A stretch of 64,000 nucleotides of DNA from positions 124,001 through 188,000 of the forward strand of contig WGMM01000033.1 in the NCBI GenBank assembly GCA_016125085.1, written 5' to 3'. Both the position numbers and the translations under genes were made by a program. Origin of the DNA: a bacterium. Its GTDB lineage: Bacteria > Planctomycetota > Planctomycetia > Isosphaerales > Isosphaeraceae. The notes beneath the pieces are model-generated. The model saw nothing but the letters and a program-made list of their open reading frames with translations. It was not told where the DNA came from and did no database searches. Below are positions 28,102-36,477 of the stretch, piece by piece (within the stretch, counting starts at the first letter, position 1; the number at the start of each line of letters is the position of its first letter).

Positions 28102-30030
28102 GTGAAGAATGCGAATGGAATAGCCGCTAAAGTCGAAGGGATGAGCCGATGCGAACTATTATGGTTGGGTTCCCTGGCCCTCGTATTTGGCTTTCACGCA
28201 AAACGGCTGATGAAACCGACGATTCTTGGCGACGATGTCATCCGGATCGTCGATGCCCGTGTTTTGCCATTGCGTGAACAACTCTTTCGGCCTTTCTCCG
28301 AACACGTCGCACCAGGTTTCGAATTAGCGACGGCCGCATTGGTGCGAACTTGCGGAGACCGAATCGATCTGCTTCCGGCCGCTCTGACATGGTTCGCATT
28401 CCTTTCCTGGATCGTCATGCTGTGCACAGCTTCATGGTGGGCCGTGCGGATGACCGGCAGGTCGGAAGTGGCTCGTCTCGTTTTCGTTTTCGTCGGAGTG
28501 TCGTCGGCCTGTATCGAAGTGCCCTGGTGGTTCTCGGCCGCGACGTATTCGCTTTCGGCCGCTTGCATCTTCGCCGTCCTCGGTATCATCGCCGGGCCAC
28601 GTCCACCAGGTGTCGCCAGATTCGCTTTCATTTGCTTCGGCACTTTGATGGCCTTGAGCTTCTCAGCGATCGGGTTACTGGCCGTGATTCTCGGGGGGCT
28701 GGCGTCGCTGGCTCGAACCGGCCTGAGCAAGGCCACTGGCTTTGATATCGCAGCACTTTCCTCAGGATTTGCGATCTCGTGGTCCATTGCCACCATCATG
28801 GGAGGAGAAGTCGTCGCGACCGAATCCACTCGTTTCAGCTTTGCCGGGTTTGCCTATGCCCTGGCTGTGCCTGGCGGTGTCGCATTGCCGCTGTATCTGG
28901 GGCTCGATGCACATGCCGTCACGGTCCGATTCTCGTTCGCCACAGGCATCGCGATCACATTGTTTCTCGCTCTGTTTCTCATGCGATCGCGGCTTTCGAA
29001 ATCCATTCGGATCGATCTCGCCGCGATGGCATTGGTTCCTTATATGGCGATTTATCCGACAAGAGCCGCGCTCGTCAAAAACGGTGCATGGTCCGAGCCA
29101 GACTTTCTCTATTTCTGGGCCAGTCGATATCACCTGTTCATGACAGTCGTTCTGTCCGTCCTGATTTCTCTTGCGATCGTGAAAGTCATCGATCTACTGA
29201 AGTCTCGCTCTGTCCGAATGGCCTGGATCCTCTACCTGGCGATCGTCGCCTTCTACACGATATCACAATTTCGAAATGCGAATCGGATGCGACATTTCGA
29301 AAATCAGCCCGATCAGGCTTCGACTCTCACTGCTCTGGTGCATCTGCGGAATGTCGCCTGTAAGGAAGGCATTTCGATCGAACGGCTTGAGCGTATTATG
29401 CCGCCGGTACGGCGAGGCTGGAACGCTTCGGTGCTCGAACTTCGGCCGGATTGTTTTCCGCTGGTGCGCCTTATCGCACGCCGCAGCGATTTCGAAACGG
29501 TTGACCATTCGGGGGCGAATGACGATGAAATGCGGCGAAAGGTGATCGATCGATTGGGATTAAGAGAATGGCGGATTTCGACTGCCCATCGATTGACGAA
29601 TCTTGACTCTGCCGATGAACTCGACCTGACCGGATTCCGCCAGGTCGATCCTGTCGATATCACGCTGGAAAAATCGGGGCAAATCGAAGATCTCGCCTGG
29701 ATCATAAGAGAAGATTTCGGGCATGTGGAATTTACGATCCGGGGCCTCGACCGATCCTCGATCGTGATCTTCGAACATCTCCAGGCTGAGGGGACAGTAA
29801 ATCTTCAATGGTCTACTGACGACATTTGGGACGATTTTCGTATCGCGGAATTCGAATCGAAGCCCTCCGCGAATTGCCCCGTGCCCGAACGAATCATTTT
29901 CCGCAACACAGATTTCGAAAAGGATTCGCCCACCGATCGATATCCGTCCTCAGTTCGCTTTCGAGTCAAGTCCGTATGCGCTGGTGCGTTGCGAATCGGC
30001 CGGATCCTGGTCGGTGAGGAAGCCCGGTGA
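28102..30030 (+). CDS. Large multi-pass membrane protein, unrecognised
   Basis: 642 residues from a GTG with GAGGCG upstream; an ATG at 28141 is an alternative. About ten hydrophobic segments fill residues 15-380, with an early acidic loop TILGDDVIRIVDARVLPLRE and FSEHVAPGFE before the second span. The last ~260 residues are soluble and beta-rich. The layout (short acidic first loop, many spans, soluble C-terminal domain) resembles GT-C glycosyltransferases and O-antigen or mannosyltransferase-like proteins. I see no proven motif, so this is only a possibility. Confidence 0.65.
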   Translation: MKNANGIAAKVEGMSRCELLWLGSLALVFGFHAKRLMKPTILGDDVIRIVDARVLPLREQLFRPFSEHVAPGFELATAALVRTCGDRIDLLPAALTWFAFLSWIVMLCTASWWAVRMTGRSEVARLVFVFVGVSSACIEVPWWFSAATYSLSAACIFAVLGIIAGPRPPGVARFAFICFGTLMALSFSAIGLLAVILGGLASLARTGLSKATGFDIAALSSGFAISWSIATIMGGEVVATESTRFSFAGFAYALAVPGGVALPLYLGLDAHAVTVRFSFATGIAITLFLALFLMRSRLSKSIRIDLAAMALVPYMAIYPTRAALVKNGAWSEPDFLYFWASRYHLFMTVVLSVLISLAIVKVIDLLKSRSVRMAWILYLAIVAFYTISQFRNANRMRHFENQPDQASTLTALVHLRNVACKEGISIERLERIMPPVRRGWNASVLELRPDCFPLVRLIARRSDFETVDHSGANDDEMRRKVIDRLGLREWRISTAHRLTNLDSADELDLTGFRQVDPVDITLEKSGQIEDLAWIIREDFGHVEFTIRGLDRSSIVIFEHLQAEGTVNLQWSTDDIWDDFRIAEFESKPSANCPVPERIIFRNTDFEKDSPTDRYPSSVRFRVKSVCAGALRIGRILVGEEAR

Positions 30031-30176
30031 ATTCTCGATCGAACTCGACCTGCATGCTGTCAGACTCGCCCGGCTTCGTGCACCGGGCTTTGCGTAGAGC
30101 GATGAGGTGCTTATACTGTGAAGCAGGAAAGTCGAAGGACCGAATCCGAATAAGTCACGAGGCGACCGTGAGCACC

Positions 30177-31130
30177 ATGAAAGTCTATCTGGCAAATCCA
30201 CGTGGTTTCTGTGCCGGCGTCAACATGGCGATCGAAAGCCTCGAAATCGCTTTGAACCATTTCGGGCCACCGGTTTACGTCTACCACGAGATCGTTCACA
30301 ACTACCACGTTGTGGCACGGGCGAAGCGGCGTGGGGCGGTTTTCGTCGATCACCTCGACGAGGTGCCCCGTGGTTCGGTTCTGCTCTATTCGGCACACGG
30401 AGTGAGTCCTGAAATTCGTAAACATGCCCGGGCCCGTGATTTGAAGGCCATTGACGCGACCTGCCCGCTGGTTACGAAAGTGCACCTGGAAGCGATCAAG
30501 TACGCCAAAGAGGGTTACACGATCATTCTGATCGGGCACGAAGGGCACGACGAAGTCATCGGTACGATGGGTGAGGCCCCGGAGGCGATGATCCTCGTGG
30601 AAACGCCTGAAGATGTGGAAAGGCTCGAAATCGGAAGCCCCGAAAAGATCGCTTATCTTACCCAGACGACTCTTTCGGTGGATGACGCCAATCGAGTGAT
30701 CGACTCGCTGCGGAAGAAGTTTCCTCAGATTGCGAATCCGCCGAAGGACGATATCTGCTACGCCACCCAGAATCGGCAGGATGCGGTGCGGGTTTTGGCC
30801 AGCCGGGTCGATCTGGTGCTGGTTTTGGGCTCTCAAAACAGTTCGAACAGCAAGAGACTGGCGGAAATCGCGACGAGTCTTGGCCCTCATGCACACTTGA
30901 TCGACGGCGTGGAAGAGATCGATTCGGCCTGGCTGAAGGAGTCCAGGTCGGTGCTCGTTACGGCAGGAGCGAGTGCTCCGGAAGACGTCGTCCAGGAGGT
31001 TCTCGAATATCTTCGGAATCGTTGCGGCGCGGAGATCATCGAAGAGACCGTCCGAGAAGAAGACGTACATTTCCCCTTGCCGAAGAGTCTGCGGGAACTC
31101 GTTCCTGTCGAAGCGATCGGTAAAGTCTGA
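30177..31130 (+). CDS. ispH: 4-hydroxy-3-methylbut-2-enyl diphosphate reductase
   Basis: 317 residues. The three cysteines that bind the iron-sulfur cluster are visible: Cys12 in PRGFCAGV, Cys96 in DATCPLVTKVH and Cys193 in DDICYATQNRQ, plus GHEGHDEVIG and SQNSSNS. It catalyses the last step of the non-mevalonate isoprenoid pathway, producing IPP and DMAPP. A GTG at 30168 has better spacing to ACGAGGCG and would add three residues. It follows the membrane gene by about 150 bases; co-transcription is possible. Confidence 0.95.
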   Translation: MKVYLANPRGFCAGVNMAIESLEIALNHFGPPVYVYHEIVHNYHVVARAKRRGAVFVDHLDEVPRGSVLLYSAHGVSPEIRKHARARDLKAIDATCPLVTKVHLEAIKYAKEGYTIILIGHEGHDEVIGTMGEAPEAMILVETPEDVERLEIGSPEKIAYLTQTTLSVDDANRVIDSLRKKFPQIANPPKDDICYATQNRQDAVRVLASRVDLVLVLGSQNSSNSKRLAEIATSLGPHAHLIDGVEEIDSAWLKESRSVLVTAGASAPEDVVQEVLEYLRNRCGAEIIEETVREEDVHFPLPKSLRELVPVEAIGKV

Positions 31131-31243
31131 CGCATCGCACTTTCTTCAACTCGTCCGAACCGCAGACCGGTCAAATCTATCCGAATGCAGAATTTGCATT
31201 TATCCGCCGAGCCTCCAACGGCTCCTGAACGGAGGACCGAGAG

Positions 31244-31879
31244 TTGAAGATCGCATTTCTTGGCTGCGGGCAAGTCGGTGGAGCCCTCGCGGATCATTTG
31301 CAGCGACTGGGATATGACGTAACGATCGCTGCAAGAGACGCAAAGTCTGACAGTGTCCGCAAACTTCTCGAAAGAAATCCGGCTTCGAAAGTCGACGAAC
31401 CGCACAAAGCGGTTTCGGATGCCGAAGTGGTATTCCTTGCGACTCCGTTTCATGCGGTCGAAGCAGCGCTTGGCCCGCTGGCTGATGAACTGTCAGGAAA
31501 AATCATCGTCGATTGCACAAATCCTGTAGGGCCTGGATTGAAGCATGGTCTCGACAGTGCGGACTCCGGCACGCGGAGAATTGCCGCTCTCGTTCCGAAG
31601 TCCAGGATCGTGAAGGCTTTTACGATCTACGGATTCGAAAACTTCGAGGATAATTCGTTTCCAGGATATGACATCAAGCCAGCGATGTTATTTTGTGGCG
31701 ACGATGCCGACGCCAAGAAGGTCGTCTCTGAATTGATCGCGGCCCTCGGCTGGGAACCTGTCGATATCGGCGGTCTGGATCAGGCTCTGCATCTCGAGCA
31801 TATGACGCTTTTATGGATTCGGATGGTACGTGTGCATGGACACTCACCCCGCCTCGTCTGGGCTGCGCTGCAGGGTTGA
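31244..31879 (+). CDS. F420:NADP oxidoreductase-like dinucleotide-binding protein
   Basis: 211 residues from a TTG start (TTGAAGATC) after CCGAGAG. An N-terminal Rossmann fold with KIAFLGCGQVGGALADHLQRLGYDVTIAARD binds NADP; then VVFLATPFHAVEAALGPLA, VDCTNPVGPG, VKAFTIYGFEN and a C-terminal GGLDQALHLEHMTLLWI helix. This is the NADPH-dependent F420 reductase fold, but many relatives do not use F420 and no F420 biosynthesis gene is visible, so the cofactor partner is unknown. Confidence 0.8.
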   Translation: MKIAFLGCGQVGGALADHLQRLGYDVTIAARDAKSDSVRKLLERNPASKVDEPHKAVSDAEVVFLATPFHAVEAALGPLADELSGKIIVDCTNPVGPGLKHGLDSADSGTRRIAALVPKSRIVKAFTIYGFENFEDNSFPGYDIKPAMLFCGDDADAKKVVSELIAALGWEPVDIGGLDQALHLEHMTLLWIRMVRVHGHSPRLVWAALQG

Positions 31880-31973
31880 ATGTGAGGATGCGGGCCCGCC
31901 GGTTGCCCGTCGACTCATAATCAGCTGCGTCAGGTCGATGTCGTTCTCCTTTCATTCCGATGGCTCAGGATAA

Positions 31974-32636
31974 ATGGCGATGATCGAGAAAACCGGAGTT
32001 CTGGAAGGCATAGGCAAGGGGCGCATCGAGACACTCTCCGATGGCATTTTCGCGATCGCGATGACTCTCCTCGTTCTGCAGTTGCAAGTGCCAGATCTCA
32101 GGGAAGGGCAATTGGATCAGCTCGGACCACGCCTGGTCGACCTGGCGCCGAAGTTCTCAGCCTACGTCATCAGTTTCATGAGCTGCGGGGTTTATTGGGT
32201 GGCACATCACCTGCAACTGAATTATGTCTATCGCTCGGATCGCATTTTCATGTGGACGAATATTTGCTTTCTCATGGTCATCTCGGCGATTCCGTTTTCG
32301 GCGGCCCTGATCGGCGAATACCATGAAGAATCACTTGCGATTCGATTCTACTGCGGGAATCTGATGCTGGCTGGGCTCGTACTGTTCGGCCAGATGCGAT
32401 ATGCCGCCGGGCCGGGGCGCTTGATTGACCGTGAGATCAGCTCTCAATTTCTCAGGCTCGCCAACAGAAGGGCACTTCTGGGACCGTTGATTTACGCCTG
32501 TGCAGCGATATCGGCCGGCCACTCGCATCTGCTCAGTCACGCACTTTGTGCTTTAGCCCCGATCCTTTACATTTTGCCGGGCCGCATTGACTACTATTGG
32601 AAAGAAGACGCAAAGCGAACTTATTCGGGGAATTGA
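31974..32636 (+). CDS. TMEM175-like (DUF1211) potassium channel protein
   Basis: 220 residues with six hydrophobic segments. The first helix carries the family signature in variant form, RIETLSDGIFAIAMTLLVL, where the usual FSD is LSD. YVISFMSCGVYWVAHHLQLNY forms the second and third elements. Bacterial TMEM175 homologues form tetrameric leak K+ channels. Start could be the ATG at 31974 or 31980. The gene stands alone after the F420-reductase-like gene. Confidence 0.85.
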   Translation: MAMIEKTGVLEGIGKGRIETLSDGIFAIAMTLLVLQLQVPDLREGQLDQLGPRLVDLAPKFSAYVISFMSCGVYWVAHHLQLNYVYRSDRIFMWTNICFLMVISAIPFSAALIGEYHEESLAIRFYCGNLMLAGLVLFGQMRYAAGPGRLIDREISSQFLRLANRRALLGPLIYACAAISAGHSHLLSHALCALAPILYILPGRIDYYWKEDAKRTYSGN

Positions 32637-32926
32637 CAGCAATCTTCGCGTTCTTCGCATTCGAAATCGAGGATCCATCGAGTCGATCTCAAAATAAGCC
32701 GTCATTCGATCAGGCGTTCAGTGGAATCGACTCCATTTCACCATTTCGAAAATCGATCATTCGAATATGGAAGGTGAAAATGTCCGAAGGCCGCTGAGAG
32801 CCTGATCGGGATCGAATTCGACCGGGAAGGCGCACAGGATGGCACCTGCGCATCCAGGCGTTCGATTTGCCGCGATCGACGGTTAAGCGACTGGCGTCAA
32901 TTTCTTCGTCGGTTGAGATCGATGGC

Positions 32927-34240
32927 TTACGCCATCATCGTTTCCCGATGCGGGTCAAGCAGATATCGCACTTCGCCGCAAACGATCGTCGCCACCGCCC
33001 GGCCCTGGACCGACCAGCCCTGATAGGGGGTGTTGATCGATTTCGAACGGAAGTCTGCCACGTCGATCGTCCAGGCCCTGTCCGGGTCGATCAATGTCAC
33101 ACTCGCTTCGGCGCCGGGTTTCAGATGGCCTTTGTATTGTTCGACGCGAATGAGCTTGGCCGGTTCGATCGTGAGTTTGGCGATCACTTCCGGCCAGGTC
33201 ATCAAGGCCGGCTCGATCAGTGTCTGGCGAACGATCGGCAACATCGTTTCAAGGCCCAGAATGCCGAAAGGCGCCTGATCGAGTTCCCGGTTCTTCTTTT
33301 CCGGAGAATGCGGTGCATGGTCGGTGGCGATCAGGTCGATGGTGCCGTCAACGATTCCCTGAATGACGGCCTCGACATCTCTGGCCGTTCGAAGCGGCGG
33401 GTTCATTTTGAAATTCGAATCGAATTTCGCCAGATTTTCGTCCGTCAGGCTGATGTGATGCGGGCAAGCCTCAGCCGAAACACGCACGCCCCGGGCCTTG
33501 CCTTCGCGCACCAGCTCGACCGACCTGGCCGTCGAAAGGTGCTGAATATGCACGTGACCTCCTGTCAGTTCGGCAAGCATGATGTCGCGGGCCACCATGA
33601 TCTCTTCGGCCACAGGCGGCATGCCAATCAGGCCGAGCCGAAGCGATACATCGCCCTCGTTCATTACGGCTCCAGCTGTCAGCTCGTTCACCTGACAGTG
33701 CTGGAAAATCGGTACGTCGAACATCCGGCTGTATTCGAGTGCTCGACGCATGAGCCCGGCGTGAGAGATCGGCGCACCGTCGTCCGTAAAGGCCACGGCA
33801 CCGGCTTCGTAAAGTTTGCCGAGTTCCGCAAGCTCTTCGCCCGCCCGGTTTTTCGATACGCAAGCCGATGGCAGGACGATCGCTTTGCCCGCTCGCTTGG
33901 CCTGAAGAATGACGAACTCGACAGCCGCCGGAGTGTCGATGGGCGGGCGTGTATTGGGCATGGAAACGATCGTCGTCCAGCCACCGGCCAATGCGGCATC
34001 GGCGCCCGTCGCGATGGTCTCGTCTTCCTCATTGCCAGGTTCACGCAGATGCACGTGCACGTCGATCAGGCCAGGGCAGACGATCAGACCGGTGGCGTCG
34101 ATGGTGCGGTCCGGAACGGCTCCGGGAATCGGCTCGGTACCGAGAACGCGATTGCCTTCGAGCCAGAGGTCGACCATTTCGTCCAGGTTTTGAGAGGGGT
34201 CGATCACGCGTCCGCCGCGAATGAGCGTCAGTTTTGCCAC
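32927..34240 (-). CDS. pyrC: Dihydroorotase, class I
   Basis: 437 residues, the class I length. Metal and substrate motifs are seen: LIDVHVHLREPGNEEDETI near residue 60, MPNTRPPIDT, FTDDGAPIS (bridging Asp), HCQ at about 180, HIQHLSTARS, MNPPLRT and IATDHAPHS. It closes carbamoyl-aspartate to dihydroorotate in pyrimidine synthesis. It lies 90 bases downstream of pyrB on the same strand, forming a pyrBC pair. Confidence 0.95.
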   Translation of the reverse strand: MAKLTLIRGGRVIDPSQNLDEMVDLWLEGNRVLGTEPIPGAVPDRTIDATGLIVCPGLIDVHVHLREPGNEEDETIATGADAALAGGWTTIVSMPNTRPPIDTPAAVEFVILQAKRAGKAIVLPSACVSKNRAGEELAELGKLYEAGAVAFTDDGAPISHAGLMRRALEYSRMFDVPIFQHCQVNELTAGAVMNEGDVSLRLGLIGMPPVAEEIMVARDIMLAELTGGHVHIQHLSTARSVELVREGKARGVRVSAEACPHHISLTDENLAKFDSNFKMNPPLRTARDVEAVIQGIVDGTIDLIATDHAPHSPEKKNRELDQAPFGILGLETMLPIVRQTLIEPALMTWPEVIAKLTIEPAKLIRVEQYKGHLKPGAEASVTLIDPDRAWTIDVADFRSKSINTPYQGWSVQGRAVATIVCGEVRYLLDPHRETMMA

Positions 34241-34330
34241 TTCCGTAGGTTCCTGTCGAAACGAGTCGTGCTGGAGTGAGGGCGTTCTATGTCTTCGAAA
34301 TTCGCGAGCGAATGCAAGCGATGCGGCAGC

Positions 34331-35281
34331 TCAGAATTCGAGAGGAGCAGCGGCATGGCCCTGAACCAGGCCAAGGACAGCCATTCGCACAGCGAGGCCG
34401 TTCGTGACCTGGTCAAGAATGGCTGAATTCGGGCCGTCAGCCACTTCGGGGGTGAGTTCCACGCCCCGGTTGATCGGACCCGGTGCGAGCAGAAGAAGGT
34501 CATCCCTGCCCATTTCGATTCGTCTCTGTGTCATTCCGTAAAGCTCGAAATATTCGGCTACGGATGGAAACAAGGCGCTGCGCTGGCGTTCGAACTGAAT
34601 CCGAAGCACGTTGACGACATCGACTTCAGGCAGGATCGCATCAAGGTGGTGCCGCACTTCGCAGCCCAGGGTCGTCCATCGATCGGAAACGAGCGTGGGT
34701 GGGCCGCACAAAATGACCCTGGCTCCAAGTTTACGGAGAGCCCAGATGTTCGATCTCGCGACACGCGAATGGAGTATATCGCCGACCAGCGCGACAGTCA
34801 GCCCTTCGATACGGCCCTTGCGCTGGCGTATTGTCATCAGGTCGAGCAGTGCCTGAGTCGGATGCTCATGGGCCCCGTCGCCTGCGTTGACGACGGACGC
34901 ATCCGTGTACTGAGTAAGAAGTTGCGGCGTCCCGGGGACGGAGTGCCGTACGACGAGCACTTTCGCACCCATGGCAACGAGGTTCTGGGCGGTGTCGATG
35001 AATGACTCGCCCTTGGAAATGCTCGAAGAGGATGGGCTGAAGTCGAGCGTATCGGCACCCAGGCGGCGCGCGGCCAGACCGAAGCTCGACCGCGTGCGTG
35101 TGGAATTTTCGAAGAACAACTGGGCGACCAGGGTGCCGTTGAGCACTGAATGCTTGAGCCGGCCAGCGTTTGCATGTGCTGCGTAAATGTCGGCCTGGTC
35201 GAGAATATAGTGAATCTCGTCGCGCGTAAGCTGTTCCAGGGCCAGGAGGTGGCGGTGGTTGAAGCTGGTGGTCGCGGTCAT
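34331..35281 (-). CDS. pyrB: Aspartate carbamoyltransferase catalytic subunit
   Basis: 316 residues from ATG at 35281 (MTATTSFNHRHLL), following typical family N-termini. Carbamoyl-phosphate site FFENSTRTRSSF, the mobile-loop SSSISKGES, HEHPTQALLDL, LVGDILHSRVARSN and PGPINRGVEL are present. It condenses carbamoyl phosphate with aspartate in the second step of pyrimidine synthesis. No regulatory pyrI is visible. Upstream in-frame starts up to 35353 would add a basic lead; the ribosome site at 35281 is weak. Confidence 0.95.
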   Translation of the reverse strand: MTATTSFNHRHLLALEQLTRDEIHYILDQADIYAAHANAGRLKHSVLNGTLVAQLFFENSTRTRSSFGLAARRLGADTLDFSPSSSSISKGESFIDTAQNLVAMGAKVLVVRHSVPGTPQLLTQYTDASVVNAGDGAHEHPTQALLDLMTIRQRKGRIEGLTVALVGDILHSRVARSNIWALRKLGARVILCGPPTLVSDRWTTLGCEVRHHLDAILPEVDVVNVLRIQFERQRSALFPSVAEYFELYGMTQRRIEMGRDDLLLLAPGPINRGVELTPEVADGPNSAILDQVTNGLAVRMAVLGLVQGHAAAPLEF

Positions 35282-35462
35282 CTTGGCCCGTGTCCGTCGT
35301 TGGGTGTGTGCGGCCTTCAGGCGGCGGAATTCGAGCGGTTTCCGCATATTCACCCAGGCCGACTCATGCTAGCATTGAATTGGGTCGATCCGCAATCGAC
35401 CGGTGCCGGGATCGATCGAGGGTCGCGTGACGGAGCGTTAAAGCATGCCTTGCAGGGGATCA

Positions 35463-36452
35463 ATGAGCGGCACCGAATGCCGTCGCGAATTTCTGAAATT
35501 GACGATCGGCTCTCATCTGATTGCGGCTGCTTCCGGGGAGAAGCTCTTCGCTCAACGTCCTGATATGCAGGCCGCGGCGGTGAAGGGGCCAGGTTCGCCG
35601 GATCCTGAAGTCGAACGCGTCCTCGAACGGTTCGAAAAGGTCGGCCTGCCGGAACCGGGCGTCACACGACAGGATCGATTTCTGGCTGTAGGCACGGCTC
35701 GTCCTGACTTCAGCAAACGCATCCTGCGAATGGCTGAGGAGACCGCAGCGGGCTATTTCCGATTTTTCAGCGGGCTTCGGCTCCCAGCAACCAGTGGCAA
35801 GCAGCGGCTGTTCATCGTCGTCCTGGCGAATGCAGGCCAATATTCCCGGTTCAATGGCCAGAACAAGGCCCGAAATGAAGGCGGCCATTACGACATTGAC
35901 GAAAACTGGACGGTGACTTTCGATCATCGTGGCCGCTCGAAGTCGTCCAGGGCGGATCTGGAACGGGCGAACGTCGTCACGATGATTCATGAAATCGCCC
36001 ACCAGCTCAGTTTCAATACCGGCCTTCTCAGCCGGGATGCCGACATCCCCATGATGATCAGCGAAGGCCTTGCGACCATGGCAGAACCGTCCGGCTCGTC
36101 CGCTCTTCCGGGATTTTCCGAAGTGAACCGGGCACGCATCGCTGTGTTGGAACAACTGCTAAGGGCCAAAAGAGCCCGCTGGATTCCCCTGGAAAAGCTG
36201 ATCGAAACCGACGAGGCTTTCGACGCGCCTGACGACGCCACCGTGCAAGTCGCCTATGCCCAGTCCTGGCTTTTCTGGGATTCGGTCATCCGGCAAAGCC
36301 GCTTCCGCGAAAAACTGGGGCCCTATCTGGACCGCGTCAACGGCCAGCGCAACCCGGCGAAGCGGCTGGACGACTTCGTGGCGTCCTTCGGATCGGTGCG
36401 GGCCGTGGAAAAAGAAATGGCGGCGAACCTGCAATCGATTTCGAATGATTGA
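35463..36452 (+). CDS. Secreted DUF1570 putative metalloprotease-like protein
   Basis: About 329 residues from ATG at 35463. A Tat-like signal with CRREFLKLTIGSHLIAAASG directs export. The core has HEIAHQ (in MIHEIAHQLSFN), a gluzincin-type HExxH zinc motif, with ISEGLATMAEP downstream probably giving the third ligand. DUF1570 is particularly common in planctomycetes and uncharacterised. It is divergent from pyrB and converges with the kinase. Confidence 0.82.
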   Translation: MSGTECRREFLKLTIGSHLIAAASGEKLFAQRPDMQAAAVKGPGSPDPEVERVLERFEKVGLPEPGVTRQDRFLAVGTARPDFSKRILRMAEETAAGYFRFFSGLRLPATSGKQRLFIVVLANAGQYSRFNGQNKARNEGGHYDIDENWTVTFDHRGRSKSSRADLERANVVTMIHEIAHQLSFNTGLLSRDADIPMMISEGLATMAEPSGSSALPGFSEVNRARIAVLEQLLRAKRARWIPLEKLIETDEAFDAPDDATVQVAYAQSWLFWDSVIRQSRFREKLGPYLDRVNGQRNPAKRLDDFVASFGSVRAVEKEMAANLQSISND

Positions 36453-36477
36453 CGGACCGGTCATGATCGACGGAGTC

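Noticed and set aside
32867..34279. 470-codon plus-strand frame opposite pyrC
   Set aside because: Lies antisense to an intact dihydroorotase; composition is shadow-like.
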